Positions 27,770 through 36,539 of a stretch of 63,411 bases of DNA are shown one piece after another (the stretch's first letter is position 1; each line of letters opens with the position of its first letter). This DNA is from Chitinispirillales bacterium ANBcel5 (GTDB lineage Bacteria > Fibrobacterota > Chitinivibrionia > Chitinivibrionales > Chitinispirillaceae). Both the position numbers and the translations under genes were made by a program. The DNA lies in NCBI GenBank assembly GCA_029688955.1, contig JARUKZ010000024.1, positions 1 through 63,411 of the forward strand, in the 5' to 3' direction. Below the pieces are notes generated by a model, which made no database searches, was not told the origin of the DNA, and worked only from the letters and a program-made list of their open reading frames with translations.

Positions 27770-28648
27770 AACAATATTAATCAAGATCGGCTCAGACCAT
27801 TGAAGCAAAGAATTTTCCCTCGATTCCTGCGTTTTAATCTGATAAATTCCTGGTTCACTCCAGCTGTACGACTGTACAGGCCCGTACAAACGGTTAGTCA
27901 CCGCTCCATCACCCCAGGAAAATCTGTACATATATTCATTAGCTGGTTCCCGTATAGGATAGGCAGCCGTCACACTGTAAACAGAATCGACGTAGCCTTG
28001 CATTTCATTATAAAAGGTCCCATCTTCACCAACAAACCTTGGAGTTGTACTTTTATGCATAGTAACTAAGGAGTAACCACTTTCTACTACAATCTCATCA
28101 AACTCAGGACCAATATATGTCTCTTTTCCAGTCTCCAAATCAAACCCCTTTAAAGTTACTGAACCGGGAGGTACCGGTATAGATAGAAATACAGAATTTT
28201 GTAAAACTTCTCTCCAAATCATTGAGCCCGGTATATATAATGCAGCACTATCCGGAAGCTCTAACTCATCTGGGTTCAAGTTAATTCTTCCAGGTGCTCT
28301 TATATTCAAAGAATCGACTACTTCTAACCTTTCTAGTAGAGATATACCCTTTTTCAAAAAGGCATGTCCATTTTTTTCATTTATACCCGTTATACTGTAA
28401 ACAGATTGAGGTAAATTACTAAACTCATAATACCCCCTATAATTAGTTGTAGTGACAACGGGCGTTTCATTGGTGTCTGTAATGGGATTATAACTATCCT
28501 TAAGAAGTGTGACCTCAACTCCTGAGAGCACATAACCGTTCTCATCGGCAATAATACCCGCAATACGTGCATTACCATGGTCACTGATACCACCACAACG
28601 TAACAGTAAAATGATCAAAACTAAAAGGGGTTTTAAACATTGATTCAT
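27755..28648 (-). CDS. Putative lipoprotein with carboxypeptidase-regulatory-like and PKD-like domains (paralogue B)
   Basis: 297 aa. N-terminal hydrophobic signal ends LLLRC, an unusual lipobox because of Arg at -1. Then GNARIAGIIADENGYVLSGV begins a CarboxypepD_reg-like beta-sandwich (about 27-115), a middle beta region (about 120-200), and a C-terminal PKD-like domain with RFSWGDG and WSEPGIY (about 240-295). It is a clear paralogue of the lipoprotein at 31715-32620, the two flanking the beta-helix gene. Likely displayed on the cell surface or periplasmic; ligand unknown. Confidence 0.75.
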   Translation of the reverse strand: MNQCLKPLLVLIILLLRCGGISDHGNARIAGIIADENGYVLSGVEVTLLKDSYNPITDTNETPVVTTTNYRGYYEFSNLPQSVYSITGINEKNGHAFLKKGISLLERLEVVDSLNIRAPGRINLNPDELELPDSAALYIPGSMIWREVLQNSVFLSIPVPPGSVTLKGFDLETGKETYIGPEFDEIVVESGYSLVTMHKSTTPRFVGEDGTFYNEMQGYVDSVYSVTAAYPIREPANEYMYRFSWGDGAVTNRLYGPVQSYSWSEPGIYQIKTQESRENSLLQWSEPILINIVLPQD

Positions 28649-28752
28649 AAAAAGCTCTCTAGAAACAAAAAAAGAAGGCTATGTAGTTCCATTTATAGTA
28701 TACAGGTTTCCAATATACTTAACATTTAGCTTAAAGAGAAAGCTATTTCAGG

Positions 28753-28789
28753 AAAAAAAATCGAAGTGCCGGAAAAATTTTCCCGACAC
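28753..28789 (-). terminator. Intrinsic terminator after the beta-helix gene
   Basis: On the minus strand, GTGTCGGG pairs with CCGGCAC (one mismatch) around an AT-rich centre, then TTCGATTTTTTTT (complement of 28753-28765). It separates the beta-helix gene from the second lipoprotein gene, which therefore probably has its own promoter. Confidence 0.75.
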
Positions 28790-28808
28790 CTCTCTCCATT
28801 GGAAGGGT

Positions 28809-31658
28809 TTACCTTTTTAAATCCAGCAATTGTCTGTTGCGCTGCTTACCTGTTTTAAGGTCAGTCACACGCATAATATAAACCCCTCTACCCTGAAGCC
28901 CTCTACGGATTTTGTTTCGAACAAACATACGATTATTTGGATCGCCTTTAAAACGCTGTATAACTCTTCCACGCAGATCAACAATTTCTATAAGTGCCTC
29001 GCTGTTTCTTCTTGCAGCAGACACTTCTCTTCTTACCGAAACAGAAGAATTGATTACAAATGTCACAGTATCTGTAATATCCAATTCTTCAACATGTGCA
29101 ACAATGGAAAATTCCTCACCATCGGTAGCATCATTTATTCTAATATTGAATGATATATATCCATTCTCTTCACTGCTTATATTACCAGCACTTCCAATTT
29201 GGGACATACTTTTATTTAAACTTACCATATTTTTATACGCAGAACCCTCTATTTGAGCGATGCTTTCATCTAAACTCATCACTTCAACAGAAAATTCCTG
29301 ATTAACGTAATTAGAAAAGGTGTCAAACAGGTTAATTCTTATTTCGTTGGTACTGTTGGGTCTGACCGGTAGTGGTGTATCATCAAACATTCCCCTCCCA
29401 GTTAATTGGAATCCGATTCCAACCGGCTCTGCAGGTTCAATGTTAATTTCTGTATTACCAAAAATAATATAGTCCCCCGCACTACCCGACCATACTACAA
29501 AAGCTGAAATATACTCTGTACCCAAATTTGGTGCTTCCGTAAAAAATACAGTATCAGAAAAGGTACCAGTAAAGTCACCGATTGTAAGAGCAGTAGTATC
29601 ACTGTATTTATACATTTTGCCCCCTGAATTGAGAGTAAGATAATCTACATTTAAATTTGGTTCACTAAACTCGTCTCCTAAGATTACCCTAAGATTAAAG
29701 ATCACCGGATCACCTACCCTAATAGCCTGATCTTCGATTTTGTTTCCGTAAATATCAAATAGTTCAATTTCTATTTGATGATGTAGTTCTCTGTAAGGAA
29801 AAAATGCTACATTGGAAACAGCTTTACCTTCCAGTACATCTGTCTCAACCACAAGCTCAAAAAACGCATACTCCCCCGGTTCCGGAGCTTCAAAGGTGAG
29901 TGTGTTATGTCCTCTCCTAAGCTGAGTTGAAGGAACATCTATTTCAATTATATCGTTTTCACTTATGACCGGTGCATTATTTGCAAAAGCATCACCATCA
30001 AAAGGCACATCTCTCAGCCATCTTACGTACCTGATTTCAGGATTAGAAAATTCTCCTCCGGATGAAGACAAATCGAAAGTTATATGGGCTATACCATCAT
30101 CGTATGCTACAGGAGCAATGGGTCTTACATGCAGGTGCGTATTTTGCATTGAAGAATACTGAAGAGCCCCTATGTCTGCTATAGTCCCATTGGCTTTCAC
30201 GACTCCGGCTTCAGGGCACCCACCGTTTTTAATAAATTCACTAACAACAGGATCATTCCAATCCGGTTCAAGAAAGTGGGGATCTGAAGGATCAAGGGAT
30301 TTAAAATGATCCTGCATCTCAATCCAGCGATTCTGCGCAGAAGACGGGAATGCGTCCCGGGCCACACGGCCTTCTATAAGAGCCCCGGGCTGTATAAAGT
30401 CAGGAACAGTCACCAACACCTCAGAACCATCTGTACATTCAATGGCTACTTCACTTCCACGCACAACATCATCAATTCCATTCATTATTCTAACCCGACT
30501 TACTCCTTCGACTCTTGTAAGAGTATCTACCATACAACCATCAGGAATGCTTACCATCCTGGTTTCTATTTGAGGTGGAGCCATTTGAGTTGAATAAACA
30601 GAGTGTTTCATTCGATTAACATATGAAGGATCCATGGCATGGAACGGATTAGTGAACTCTCCGTGGTAACCATCGGACCAGTAGTGCGCTGGTTTGCTGT
30701 AGATATTATTGAATACAAGATGATGAGCACCGGACCGCCAATATCCTGCAAATAGCAGGTAATTGTTATGAAATGTGTTATTGTAGATCGCAAGCGGTGA
30801 AAGCATGTGGTCCATAGTAAGTATAGCCCCTCCCGCTTGATGCTCTCCGTCAGGCAAACCGTTTACCAAACTAACGACACTACTTGTCTGATGGTAGTTG
30901 TTGTAGATGAGATTAAACCTGATGGTTGAGCCAAGATCCCATACAGACTCCATATAGATACCCCAGGAATTACCATGAATTCGGTTGTGTTCAATTAAAT
31001 GATCTCCTGTTTTTCCAAAACCTGAAAGTGGAACAACATCTGCATAGGGGAAATCAGCAGGATTGGAGTTTCCATATACTCCTCCCTGATTCACATCTCT
31101 TAGAGCAATACCGAAATAGGCGTTTCTCATTTCACTGTTTCTGATTACAACTTCTCCTGAATGATAGATACATAAAGCTGCATTACCATGAAACAGTGGG
31201 TGTCTACCCTCCCAAACCCCCGAATATCCAAAGGGATTAGCTCCCCCGCCATCAATTATCAAACCATCGATTACCACATTTCTCACATTAATTAATCTAA
31301 GAGCACCATTACGATCATAATTGATAGTTTCCGGATCTTGTGTTTCCTGATAATTTTTAGGATTTACATTAATATCATCCATAAATTGTATCACGGGTCT
31401 TCTGTTAGCGCTTGTCGGCTGTGAAGACCTGAGAACAAGTCCGCGTTTTGTACTGTCGATCGTAACCTGCTCTTCGTATACACCGTTATCCAGAATTATG
31501 ATTTCACTACCTGGACGTGCCGCATCGACAGCCTCCTGTATTGAAGAAAACATACCATCCCCTGATTTTGACACCGTTAAGACTACTGCATTGGCTGCAG
31601 CTATGTTCATACATACCAGTGCAGCTGTCCATATCCTACACATTTTTTTACGCAGCAT
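28809..31658 (-). CDS. Secreted right-handed beta-helix protein with type-IX-like C-terminal tail
   Basis: 949 aa. Signal peptide (about 1-25, ending AAANA). A pectate-lyase/NosD-like beta-helix (about 27-330) shows the SIQEAVDAARPGSEIIILDN start and repeated IxNN/IHGNSWGI rungs. Several Ig-like beta domains follow (about 490-880). The tail (about 885-949, IEIVDLRGRVIQRF to GVYIMRVTDLKTGK) resembles the Por-secretion type tail used by the type IX system and common in Fibrobacter. May bind or degrade a polysaccharide; no catalytic residues could be named. AAAGGGAGG precedes the ATG. Confidence 0.85.
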   Translation of the reverse strand: MLRKKMCRIWTAALVCMNIAAANAVVLTVSKSGDGMFSSIQEAVDAARPGSEIIILDNGVYEEQVTIDSTKRGLVLRSSQPTSANRRPVIQFMDDINVNPKNYQETQDPETINYDRNGALRLINVRNVVIDGLIIDGGGANPFGYSGVWEGRHPLFHGNAALCIYHSGEVVIRNSEMRNAYFGIALRDVNQGGVYGNSNPADFPYADVVPLSGFGKTGDHLIEHNRIHGNSWGIYMESVWDLGSTIRFNLIYNNYHQTSSVVSLVNGLPDGEHQAGGAILTMDHMLSPLAIYNNTFHNNYLLFAGYWRSGAHHLVFNNIYSKPAHYWSDGYHGEFTNPFHAMDPSYVNRMKHSVYSTQMAPPQIETRMVSIPDGCMVDTLTRVEGVSRVRIMNGIDDVVRGSEVAIECTDGSEVLVTVPDFIQPGALIEGRVARDAFPSSAQNRWIEMQDHFKSLDPSDPHFLEPDWNDPVVSEFIKNGGCPEAGVVKANGTIADIGALQYSSMQNTHLHVRPIAPVAYDDGIAHITFDLSSSGGEFSNPEIRYVRWLRDVPFDGDAFANNAPVISENDIIEIDVPSTQLRRGHNTLTFEAPEPGEYAFFELVVETDVLEGKAVSNVAFFPYRELHHQIEIELFDIYGNKIEDQAIRVGDPVIFNLRVILGDEFSEPNLNVDYLTLNSGGKMYKYSDTTALTIGDFTGTFSDTVFFTEAPNLGTEYISAFVVWSGSAGDYIIFGNTEINIEPAEPVGIGFQLTGRGMFDDTPLPVRPNSTNEIRINLFDTFSNYVNQEFSVEVMSLDESIAQIEGSAYKNMVSLNKSMSQIGSAGNISSEENGYISFNIRINDATDGEEFSIVAHVEELDITDTVTFVINSSVSVRREVSAARRNSEALIEIVDLRGRVIQRFKGDPNNRMFVRNKIRRGLQGRGVYIMRVTDLKTGKQRNRQLLDLKR

Positions 31659-31714
31659 AAATGCCTCCCTTTTTTTTAATTAAAACCAGCAATTACCTGT
31701 AAAAGATAAAACAA

Positions 31715-32620
31715 CTACTCTCCATTACTAATTTCGATCATTATTGGTTGCGACCACGCCAGATAGGTATTGGCTCTTCTCTCCTGTGTCTGAACCATGT
31801 AAACCCCCGGTTCAGTCCAGGTATAACTACTCAGGGGACTTGAAAACCATTCAGATATTGTCCCATCACCCCAGGATACCCTGTACTGATATTCATGATT
31901 AAAGTTTCTGGGTGGATACACAGTTGAAATTGTGTGCACTACACCTGTTTTACCTTTGTACAATGTGTGCCCTATACCATCGCTATCGATGAATGCTGGT
32001 GTGGGAGATAAATGTTGGAGATATAGTTTTCTGGCAGCAATAAGTTCTATATTGTTAAATTTATCTCCGTTTAACGCAACCTCTTTGCCTTCATCAAAAT
32101 TGTAACCTCTTAAACTAATAATACCGGCAGGTAACCTATTGAGGTTAAGTTCAACATTTGGAGTAACGCATCCCCAGATTCTTGTCCCCGGGATATATAC
32201 TGCGTCCAGACCAGGGTTATCAAGTGTGTCAGGATGAAGACTTATTGTAGCCGGAAGTTTCAAATCAAAGTCAAAAGTATAGAAACCATCCTTTTGTACC
32301 ACAATATTGCGTTGTATGAAACTCTTGTCAAAGGCATCTTTCCCAACTAACGTGTACACACCCGCCTTAAGACTGTCAAAATAGAACTCCCCGCTCCAGT
32401 TTGAAACAGCTACTCTCTCCAAATTTGAAGTACTGTCTGTAATATGATTGTAGTCATTAGGCAAAAGTGTGATGATCACATCTTCTGCAGGTTTTTGGAA
32501 GTTATCCTGTATTACTCCTGCAATACGTGCATTTCCCTGGTCACTGGAGCCACCACTGTGATCAACGCCACAACCACACAAAACCAACACCAGCGCAACT
32601 AATAAGTTCAGCTTTAACAT
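31715..32620 (-). CDS. Putative lipoprotein with carboxypeptidase-regulatory-like and PKD-like domains (paralogue A)
   Basis: 301 aa. Signal and lipobox LVLCGC, then GNARIAGVIQDNFQKPAEDV starting the same CarboxypepD_reg-like domain as paralogue B, and a C-terminal PKD-like domain with RVSWGDG and TWTEPGVYMVQTQERR. Middle region has PGTRIWG matching PGSMIWR of the paralogue. Its start overlaps the TIGR02147 regulator stop by 7 bases, so it is translated from the same message; 56 bases separate it from the beta-helix gene. Confidence 0.78.
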   Translation of the reverse strand: MLKLNLLVALVLVLCGCGVDHSGGSSDQGNARIAGVIQDNFQKPAEDVIITLLPNDYNHITDSTSNLERVAVSNWSGEFYFDSLKAGVYTLVGKDAFDKSFIQRNIVVQKDGFYTFDFDLKLPATISLHPDTLDNPGLDAVYIPGTRIWGCVTPNVELNLNRLPAGIISLRGYNFDEGKEVALNGDKFNNIELIAARKLYLQHLSPTPAFIDSDGIGHTLYKGKTGVVHTISTVYPPRNFNHEYQYRVSWGDGTISEWFSSPLSSYTWTEPGVYMVQTQERRANTYLAWSQPIMIEISNGE

Positions 32621-33450
32621 TCACTATCCTTTGGGGTTTTAATAGTGAGCGGAAATAATTGAATATTAATATCATAAACAGAACTGCTTTCATTGTCCTC
32701 ATTAACAATAGATCGAACCCTGTCTTTAAACTCTTCTATCTCCTGCATGATCTGTTTAAGTGAAGCATTTGAGACACCAATGGTCATGCTTGAAATATGG
32801 CGAACGTCAGGATCATATTTATCCAATGCTCTTATTGCAAGTTCAGAAAACTGACGATTAAGATTTCGAACAGATTTGGTCAGATTTGGCCCGGTTGTAA
32901 TAGCTTTTTCACATTGAGTATACTTTCCAGAATTATCTTTTTTTATAAAACCAAGGCGTAACAGAAGCTTGATACTCTCCCTTACCTCTGATTCAGTTAC
33001 TGGCGGGTCTACCGCTTTAGCAAGCAGTGCATAATCACCCTTCCAGTCTATAGTACAGGCAAGCTCGCGAATAACCGGATTATACCATTTCAGATAGTAT
33101 TCATGATGGTCCAGGGGTACTACTTTTGATTTTACTTTTTTTCGCAAAACCATTAATTTGGAAAAATAAAGCTCTCTTTGCTGCTCTGTTTTACTCTGAT
33201 TGTAACCAACCAAAGCGGCAAAAAAAGCCCCATCCCTATCTGTAAGTCCCAGTCCTTTTATAAAGGCTGGTATCGTTTTATCAGTAAGATTACGCTTACC
33301 TTCTGTCACCTCCTGATACAGAGATGGTGAGCTAATTCCCGCTTTACGACAAAAGTAACGGTGAGAGAAGTGCGAAAAACGTTTTTTTCTGTCCTCAAAG
33401 TAATCTTTGAGATACAGTCGGTAATCATCGTATAGTTCTATGCGTTTCAT
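32614..33450 (-). CDS. TIGR02147-family protein (putative DNA-binding regulator)
   Basis: 278 aa. YDDYRLYLKDYFEDRK and RYFCRKAGISSPSLYQEVTE, with an HTH-like segment near 30-55, and LGLTDRDGAFFAALVGYNQS are the recognisable core. TIGR02147 is a family expanded in Fibrobacter succinogenes and relatives, widely assumed to be transcriptional regulators. Its start lies after a 164-base region with repeats, and its stop overlaps lipoprotein A by 7 bases. This supports Fibrobacterota origin. The target is likely its own operon, by inference. Confidence 0.88.
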   Translation of the reverse strand: MKRIELYDDYRLYLKDYFEDRKKRFSHFSHRYFCRKAGISSPSLYQEVTEGKRNLTDKTIPAFIKGLGLTDRDGAFFAALVGYNQSKTEQQRELYFSKLMVLRKKVKSKVVPLDHHEYYLKWYNPVIRELACTIDWKGDYALLAKAVDPPVTESEVRESIKLLLRLGFIKKDNSGKYTQCEKAITTGPNLTKSVRNLNRQFSELAIRALDKYDPDVRHISSMTIGVSNASLKQIMQEIEEFKDRVRSIVNEDNESSSVYDINIQLFPLTIKTPKDSEC

Positions 33451-33512
33451 ACCTATAACTTAAACTATTTCTTTTGGATAAGCAACTCTTTTGGAGAAAA
33501 AGCGTACCTGCT

Positions 33513-33586
33513 TTGAGTACAATAAAGGGGTATTTTACCAATTATGGGCCATATACGGTCAAAAATGGTGACCCTATTTTGAGTAC
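33513..33586. promoter_or_regulatory. Candidate operator region upstream of the TIGR02147 gene
   Basis: Direct repeats TTGAGTAC at 33513-33520 and 33579-33586 (66-base period) flank a hairpin with GGTCA (33557-33561) and TGACC (33569-33573). The region is the short spacer upstream of the regulator gene and is a good place for an autoregulatory site. Confidence 0.35.
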
Positions 33587-33614
33587 ACGAGGTAATTAAA
33601 GGAAAAGCAGTATT

Positions 33615-34727
33615 TTAAAGCAGTTTTTTATAGAGGGTAATTAATTTTTCTGCAGTATCATCCCATGAATTTGCTGATGCATGTCTTCTTCCCTCATCTA
33701 TTAATCTGTTGCGAAACTTCTTATCAGCAGTAACAAGTGAAGCATTTGTAACAAATGTATCGACATCAAAAGGATCACAATACAAAGCAGCTTCACCACC
33801 AGCTTCAGGCAAACTTGTTACCGAAGAACACAGCACAGGAGCAGCACAGTACATAGCCTCTATTACAGGCAGTCCAAACCCCTCACATATCGAGGGATAG
33901 ATAAAGAAGTCACAATGAGCATACTCCCCAACAAGTTGATTCACTGAAATTCTTCCCAAAAAATGTATCTTCTCTTTGCAAAAGCTCTTTTTATATCTAT
34001 CTTTTACACTATCTGGTTGTAAAGACAACAGCCCCGCTATCCTAAGATTCCCCCTGTATCCATTGGATACAAGTGTTTCAAACACCGTTATCACAGTTTC
34101 GATATTCTTATTTGCTGTTTCACCCATCGAGAAAATATAGTGTCCATCACAATGGCATTCATAGTGTGCTTTTTCATAAACCTCAGCAATTCTTTTATCT
34201 ACTGCCACCGGAAGCACAACTATCATTTCCGGGACGATGCTAAAACTCTCTGTTATGTGTTTTTTCACATACTGTGAAAAAGTAACAATCGCAGCCGCTT
34301 TCTTTAATGCAAGAGTTTGGATTTTAAATGAGCGTGTTTTTGAAGTATGCTTGAGTGCTTCACATTTAAACGAGTTTAGATCATAAACAGTTGCAATTGT
34401 TTTAGCTGTACTCAGAAATGGCAAAGCAACAGAGCGTATGGGTCCAAGACTCACAGTGGAATGGTATACAGAACAGCGGGATAGTGCAATATCAAACGGC
34501 AAAAAAAGCTGTTCCCAAACCCATTCACGCCATGAGGGTCGCCATAAGCGTTTGCAGGAAAAATGAGGGATATTTTTGTTATTGGTGGTAGCAAACAACT
34601 CAATGTTAGTTGCAAATTGCGTTTTTTGAAGAGAGCTGAGAATATTTCTGACCACAGTACCTATACCGTGGCCAGCATATTCGTTCTCCAGAGGGCGGCA
34701 GTCTATTGCCACAGTTGTTTTTTTCAT
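33615..34727 (-). CDS. Glycosyltransferase family 4 protein
   Basis: 370 aa GT-B enzyme. Start AIDCRPLENEYAGHGIGTVV; C-terminal donor-binding domain contains FYIYPSICEGFGLPVIEAM with the E-x7-E motif of retaining GT4 enzymes. Adds a sugar from a nucleotide donor to an envelope glycan; substrate unknown. It belongs to the loosely clustered group of glycan genes at 33.6-39.8 kb. Confidence 0.9.
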   Translation of the reverse strand: MKKTTVAIDCRPLENEYAGHGIGTVVRNILSSLQKTQFATNIELFATTNNKNIPHFSCKRLWRPSWREWVWEQLFLPFDIALSRCSVYHSTVSLGPIRSVALPFLSTAKTIATVYDLNSFKCEALKHTSKTRSFKIQTLALKKAAAIVTFSQYVKKHITESFSIVPEMIVVLPVAVDKRIAEVYEKAHYECHCDGHYIFSMGETANKNIETVITVFETLVSNGYRGNLRIAGLLSLQPDSVKDRYKKSFCKEKIHFLGRISVNQLVGEYAHCDFFIYPSICEGFGLPVIEAMYCAAPVLCSSVTSLPEAGGEAALYCDPFDVDTFVTNASLVTADKKFRNRLIDEGRRHASANSWDDTAEKLITLYKKLL

Positions 34728-34769
34728 GATCTAATCTGTCGCAGAAAAGATTACTTTTGTAATAAAATC

Positions 34770-35276
34770 TTATACCTCATCAATCATAGCAAAACTATTT
34801 ACAATTTCACCGTAGTAAATCGTATGATAGTCTTTTTGAGGATAAAGATGTTTATACGATTCTACCAAATTACCGGGATCCATTGGAGATTTATACACTA
34901 TTTTACATTCAAAGTGAGTACCCGGAACATTTATAACAGGTGTACGGACTTTTTTACCGGGGAAAATTTCCATGGAGCATTTTTTAAACTTATCATGATC
35001 TCTTCCTGATTCAGACCCGCAAAAAGCAAGTTGTTCTGACATATCAACCGAAGGCACAGAAACGGTAAACTCATCTGTTTTTTCGATAATTTTAAATGTG
35101 TGACGAGATTTTCTAACCAGAATAGTCATTATTGGACGTCCCCAGATATGTCCCAAAGATGCCCAACCGATGGTCATGACGTTTAAATCATCACCCGCCT
35201 GAACCGTAAGAAAAGCACCCTTTCTTATCTGTGACATTGCTTCATCTGCAATGGCCATATAATCAACCTGTTGCAT
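34770..35276 (-). CDS. Flavin reductase-like FMN-binding protein
   Basis: 168 aa protein of the flavin-reductase-like (split-barrel, FMN-binding) family: GDDLNVMTIGWASLGHIWGR and the RKSRHTFKIIEKTDEFTVSV core are typical. May be an NAD(P)H-flavin reductase or an FMN-binding oxidoreductase. ATG with GGGAGAA upstream. Gap of 42 bases to the GT4 gene suggests a shared transcript, though its role with glycan genes is not clear. Confidence 0.85.
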   Translation of the reverse strand: MQQVDYMAIADEAMSQIRKGAFLTVQAGDDLNVMTIGWASLGHIWGRPIMTILVRKSRHTFKIIEKTDEFTVSVPSVDMSEQLAFCGSESGRDHDKFKKCSMEIFPGKKVRTPVINVPGTHFECKIVYKSPMDPGNLVESYKHLYPQKDYHTIYYGEIVNSFAMIDEV

Positions 35277-35381
35277 TTACAATTCTCCCGTAAAACGATT
35301 CAAAATAGTTTTCTTACAACAATATACCATTTTTTCGGCAATTAAACCAGCTGGAAAAACATACACACAATCAACCTTGTT

Positions 35382-36539
35382 TTAACCTCTTTCAGTTCTA
35401 CTCCAGGCAGCAGACTGTATGCCTGAGATAAAACGAATAAAGCCCAAAAAGAGTGCACAGTTCATGGTAAGAAAATAAAATATATGACGACAGATTCTAA
35501 GAGGGAAAATCCTGTAGGCAATTCCGGAGAGCATAAATACAGCAGCGGTAGAGTATATAACCCTGTATAGAGTCATATCAGTAGCGAAAAAAAGTAAGGT
35601 GGAAGAAAAAGCAGCAAGAATGAAGAAGTGAGGAGAAAACCATCTTGTTACTTTATGTGAAAAGAAACAAAACCAGGGCCAACCAAGAAAAGGATTAAGA
35701 AAATCCCTAAGCCAAAAGAATGCCTGAAAATTACCAGCTCCAATTCGAACTCTTCGGGAAAACTCACTGGATATTTTTTCGGTGAAATCCTCTTCTGAGA
35801 TTGCTTCAGGTTCATAAATAACCCTGTACCCTTTGCGCACTGTGTTCATTGGAATCAATACATCGTCATTGGAATAGGCATTTTTTGGGATAGCACTGAA
35901 GAGCTCTTTTCTAAGAGCATAAAAACCACCAAACGCAGAGATTGTACTGTGCAGTTTCCCTTCCATATACTTCTGTTTTGATTCAAAGGACCTGTAGAGT
36001 GTTTCAGCATTCTCTTTTTCTTCGGCCAGTGCATGTTCAATATGCCCGGCAACACCGCCCACCTTTGGATCTGCAAAATTCCTCACTATTGCCCTTAAGC
36101 TGTCGGGCCGGTGCATTGTATTGGCATCGGTAAAAAGTACAATTTCTGCATCAATTACAGGTGCAAGTCCGTTAAGAACTCCAGTCTTGCCGCCCCTTTC
36201 AGGTGCGCGCCACAGATGTACTCTTTGGTCATCATAAGCAGAGACAATCTCTTCAGTTCGGTCAGTGGAGCAATCTGAGCCAACCCATACCGATAGCTTA
36301 TCCGCTGGGTAATCAATGCTTAGAATATTTATAATCTTTTTTTCTATTACACTTTCTTCATTATATGCAGGAACCAACACTCCGATACTTGGCAGATAAT
36401 TATCACTGCATTTAACGGGAGTGGAGAAGAAGCGTGCAAGTATAGCAAGGATAAAGGGATAGAAAAAATAAGAATACAATATTACAAAAATACTTACCCA
36501 AAAGATCACCTCTATGGCTAAAAGCATTCTTTTACACAC
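35382..36539 (-). CDS. Membrane glycosyltransferase family 2
   Basis: 385 aa. N-terminal transmembrane helix (about 8-35), GT-A catalytic domain with IGVLVPAYNEESVI (about 51-64), acidic metal motif LFTDANTMH, and EEDF near 250. 3-4 C-terminal transmembrane helices follow (about 275-375). This is the layout of processive or bactoprenol-type GT2 enzymes that build surface polysaccharides. Start overlaps the radical SAM stop by 8 bases. Confidence 0.92.
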   Translation of the reverse strand: MCKRMLLAIEVIFWVSIFVILYSYFFYPFILAILARFFSTPVKCSDNYLPSIGVLVPAYNEESVIEKKIINILSIDYPADKLSVWVGSDCSTDRTEEIVSAYDDQRVHLWRAPERGGKTGVLNGLAPVIDAEIVLFTDANTMHRPDSLRAIVRNFADPKVGGVAGHIEHALAEEKENAETLYRSFESKQKYMEGKLHSTISAFGGFYALRKELFSAIPKNAYSNDDVLIPMNTVRKGYRVIYEPEAISEEDFTEKISSEFSRRVRIGAGNFQAFFWLRDFLNPFLGWPWFCFFSHKVTRWFSPHFFILAAFSSTLLFFATDMTLYRVIYSTAAVFMLSGIAYRIFPLRICRHIFYFLTMNCALFLGFIRFISGIQSAAWSRTERG

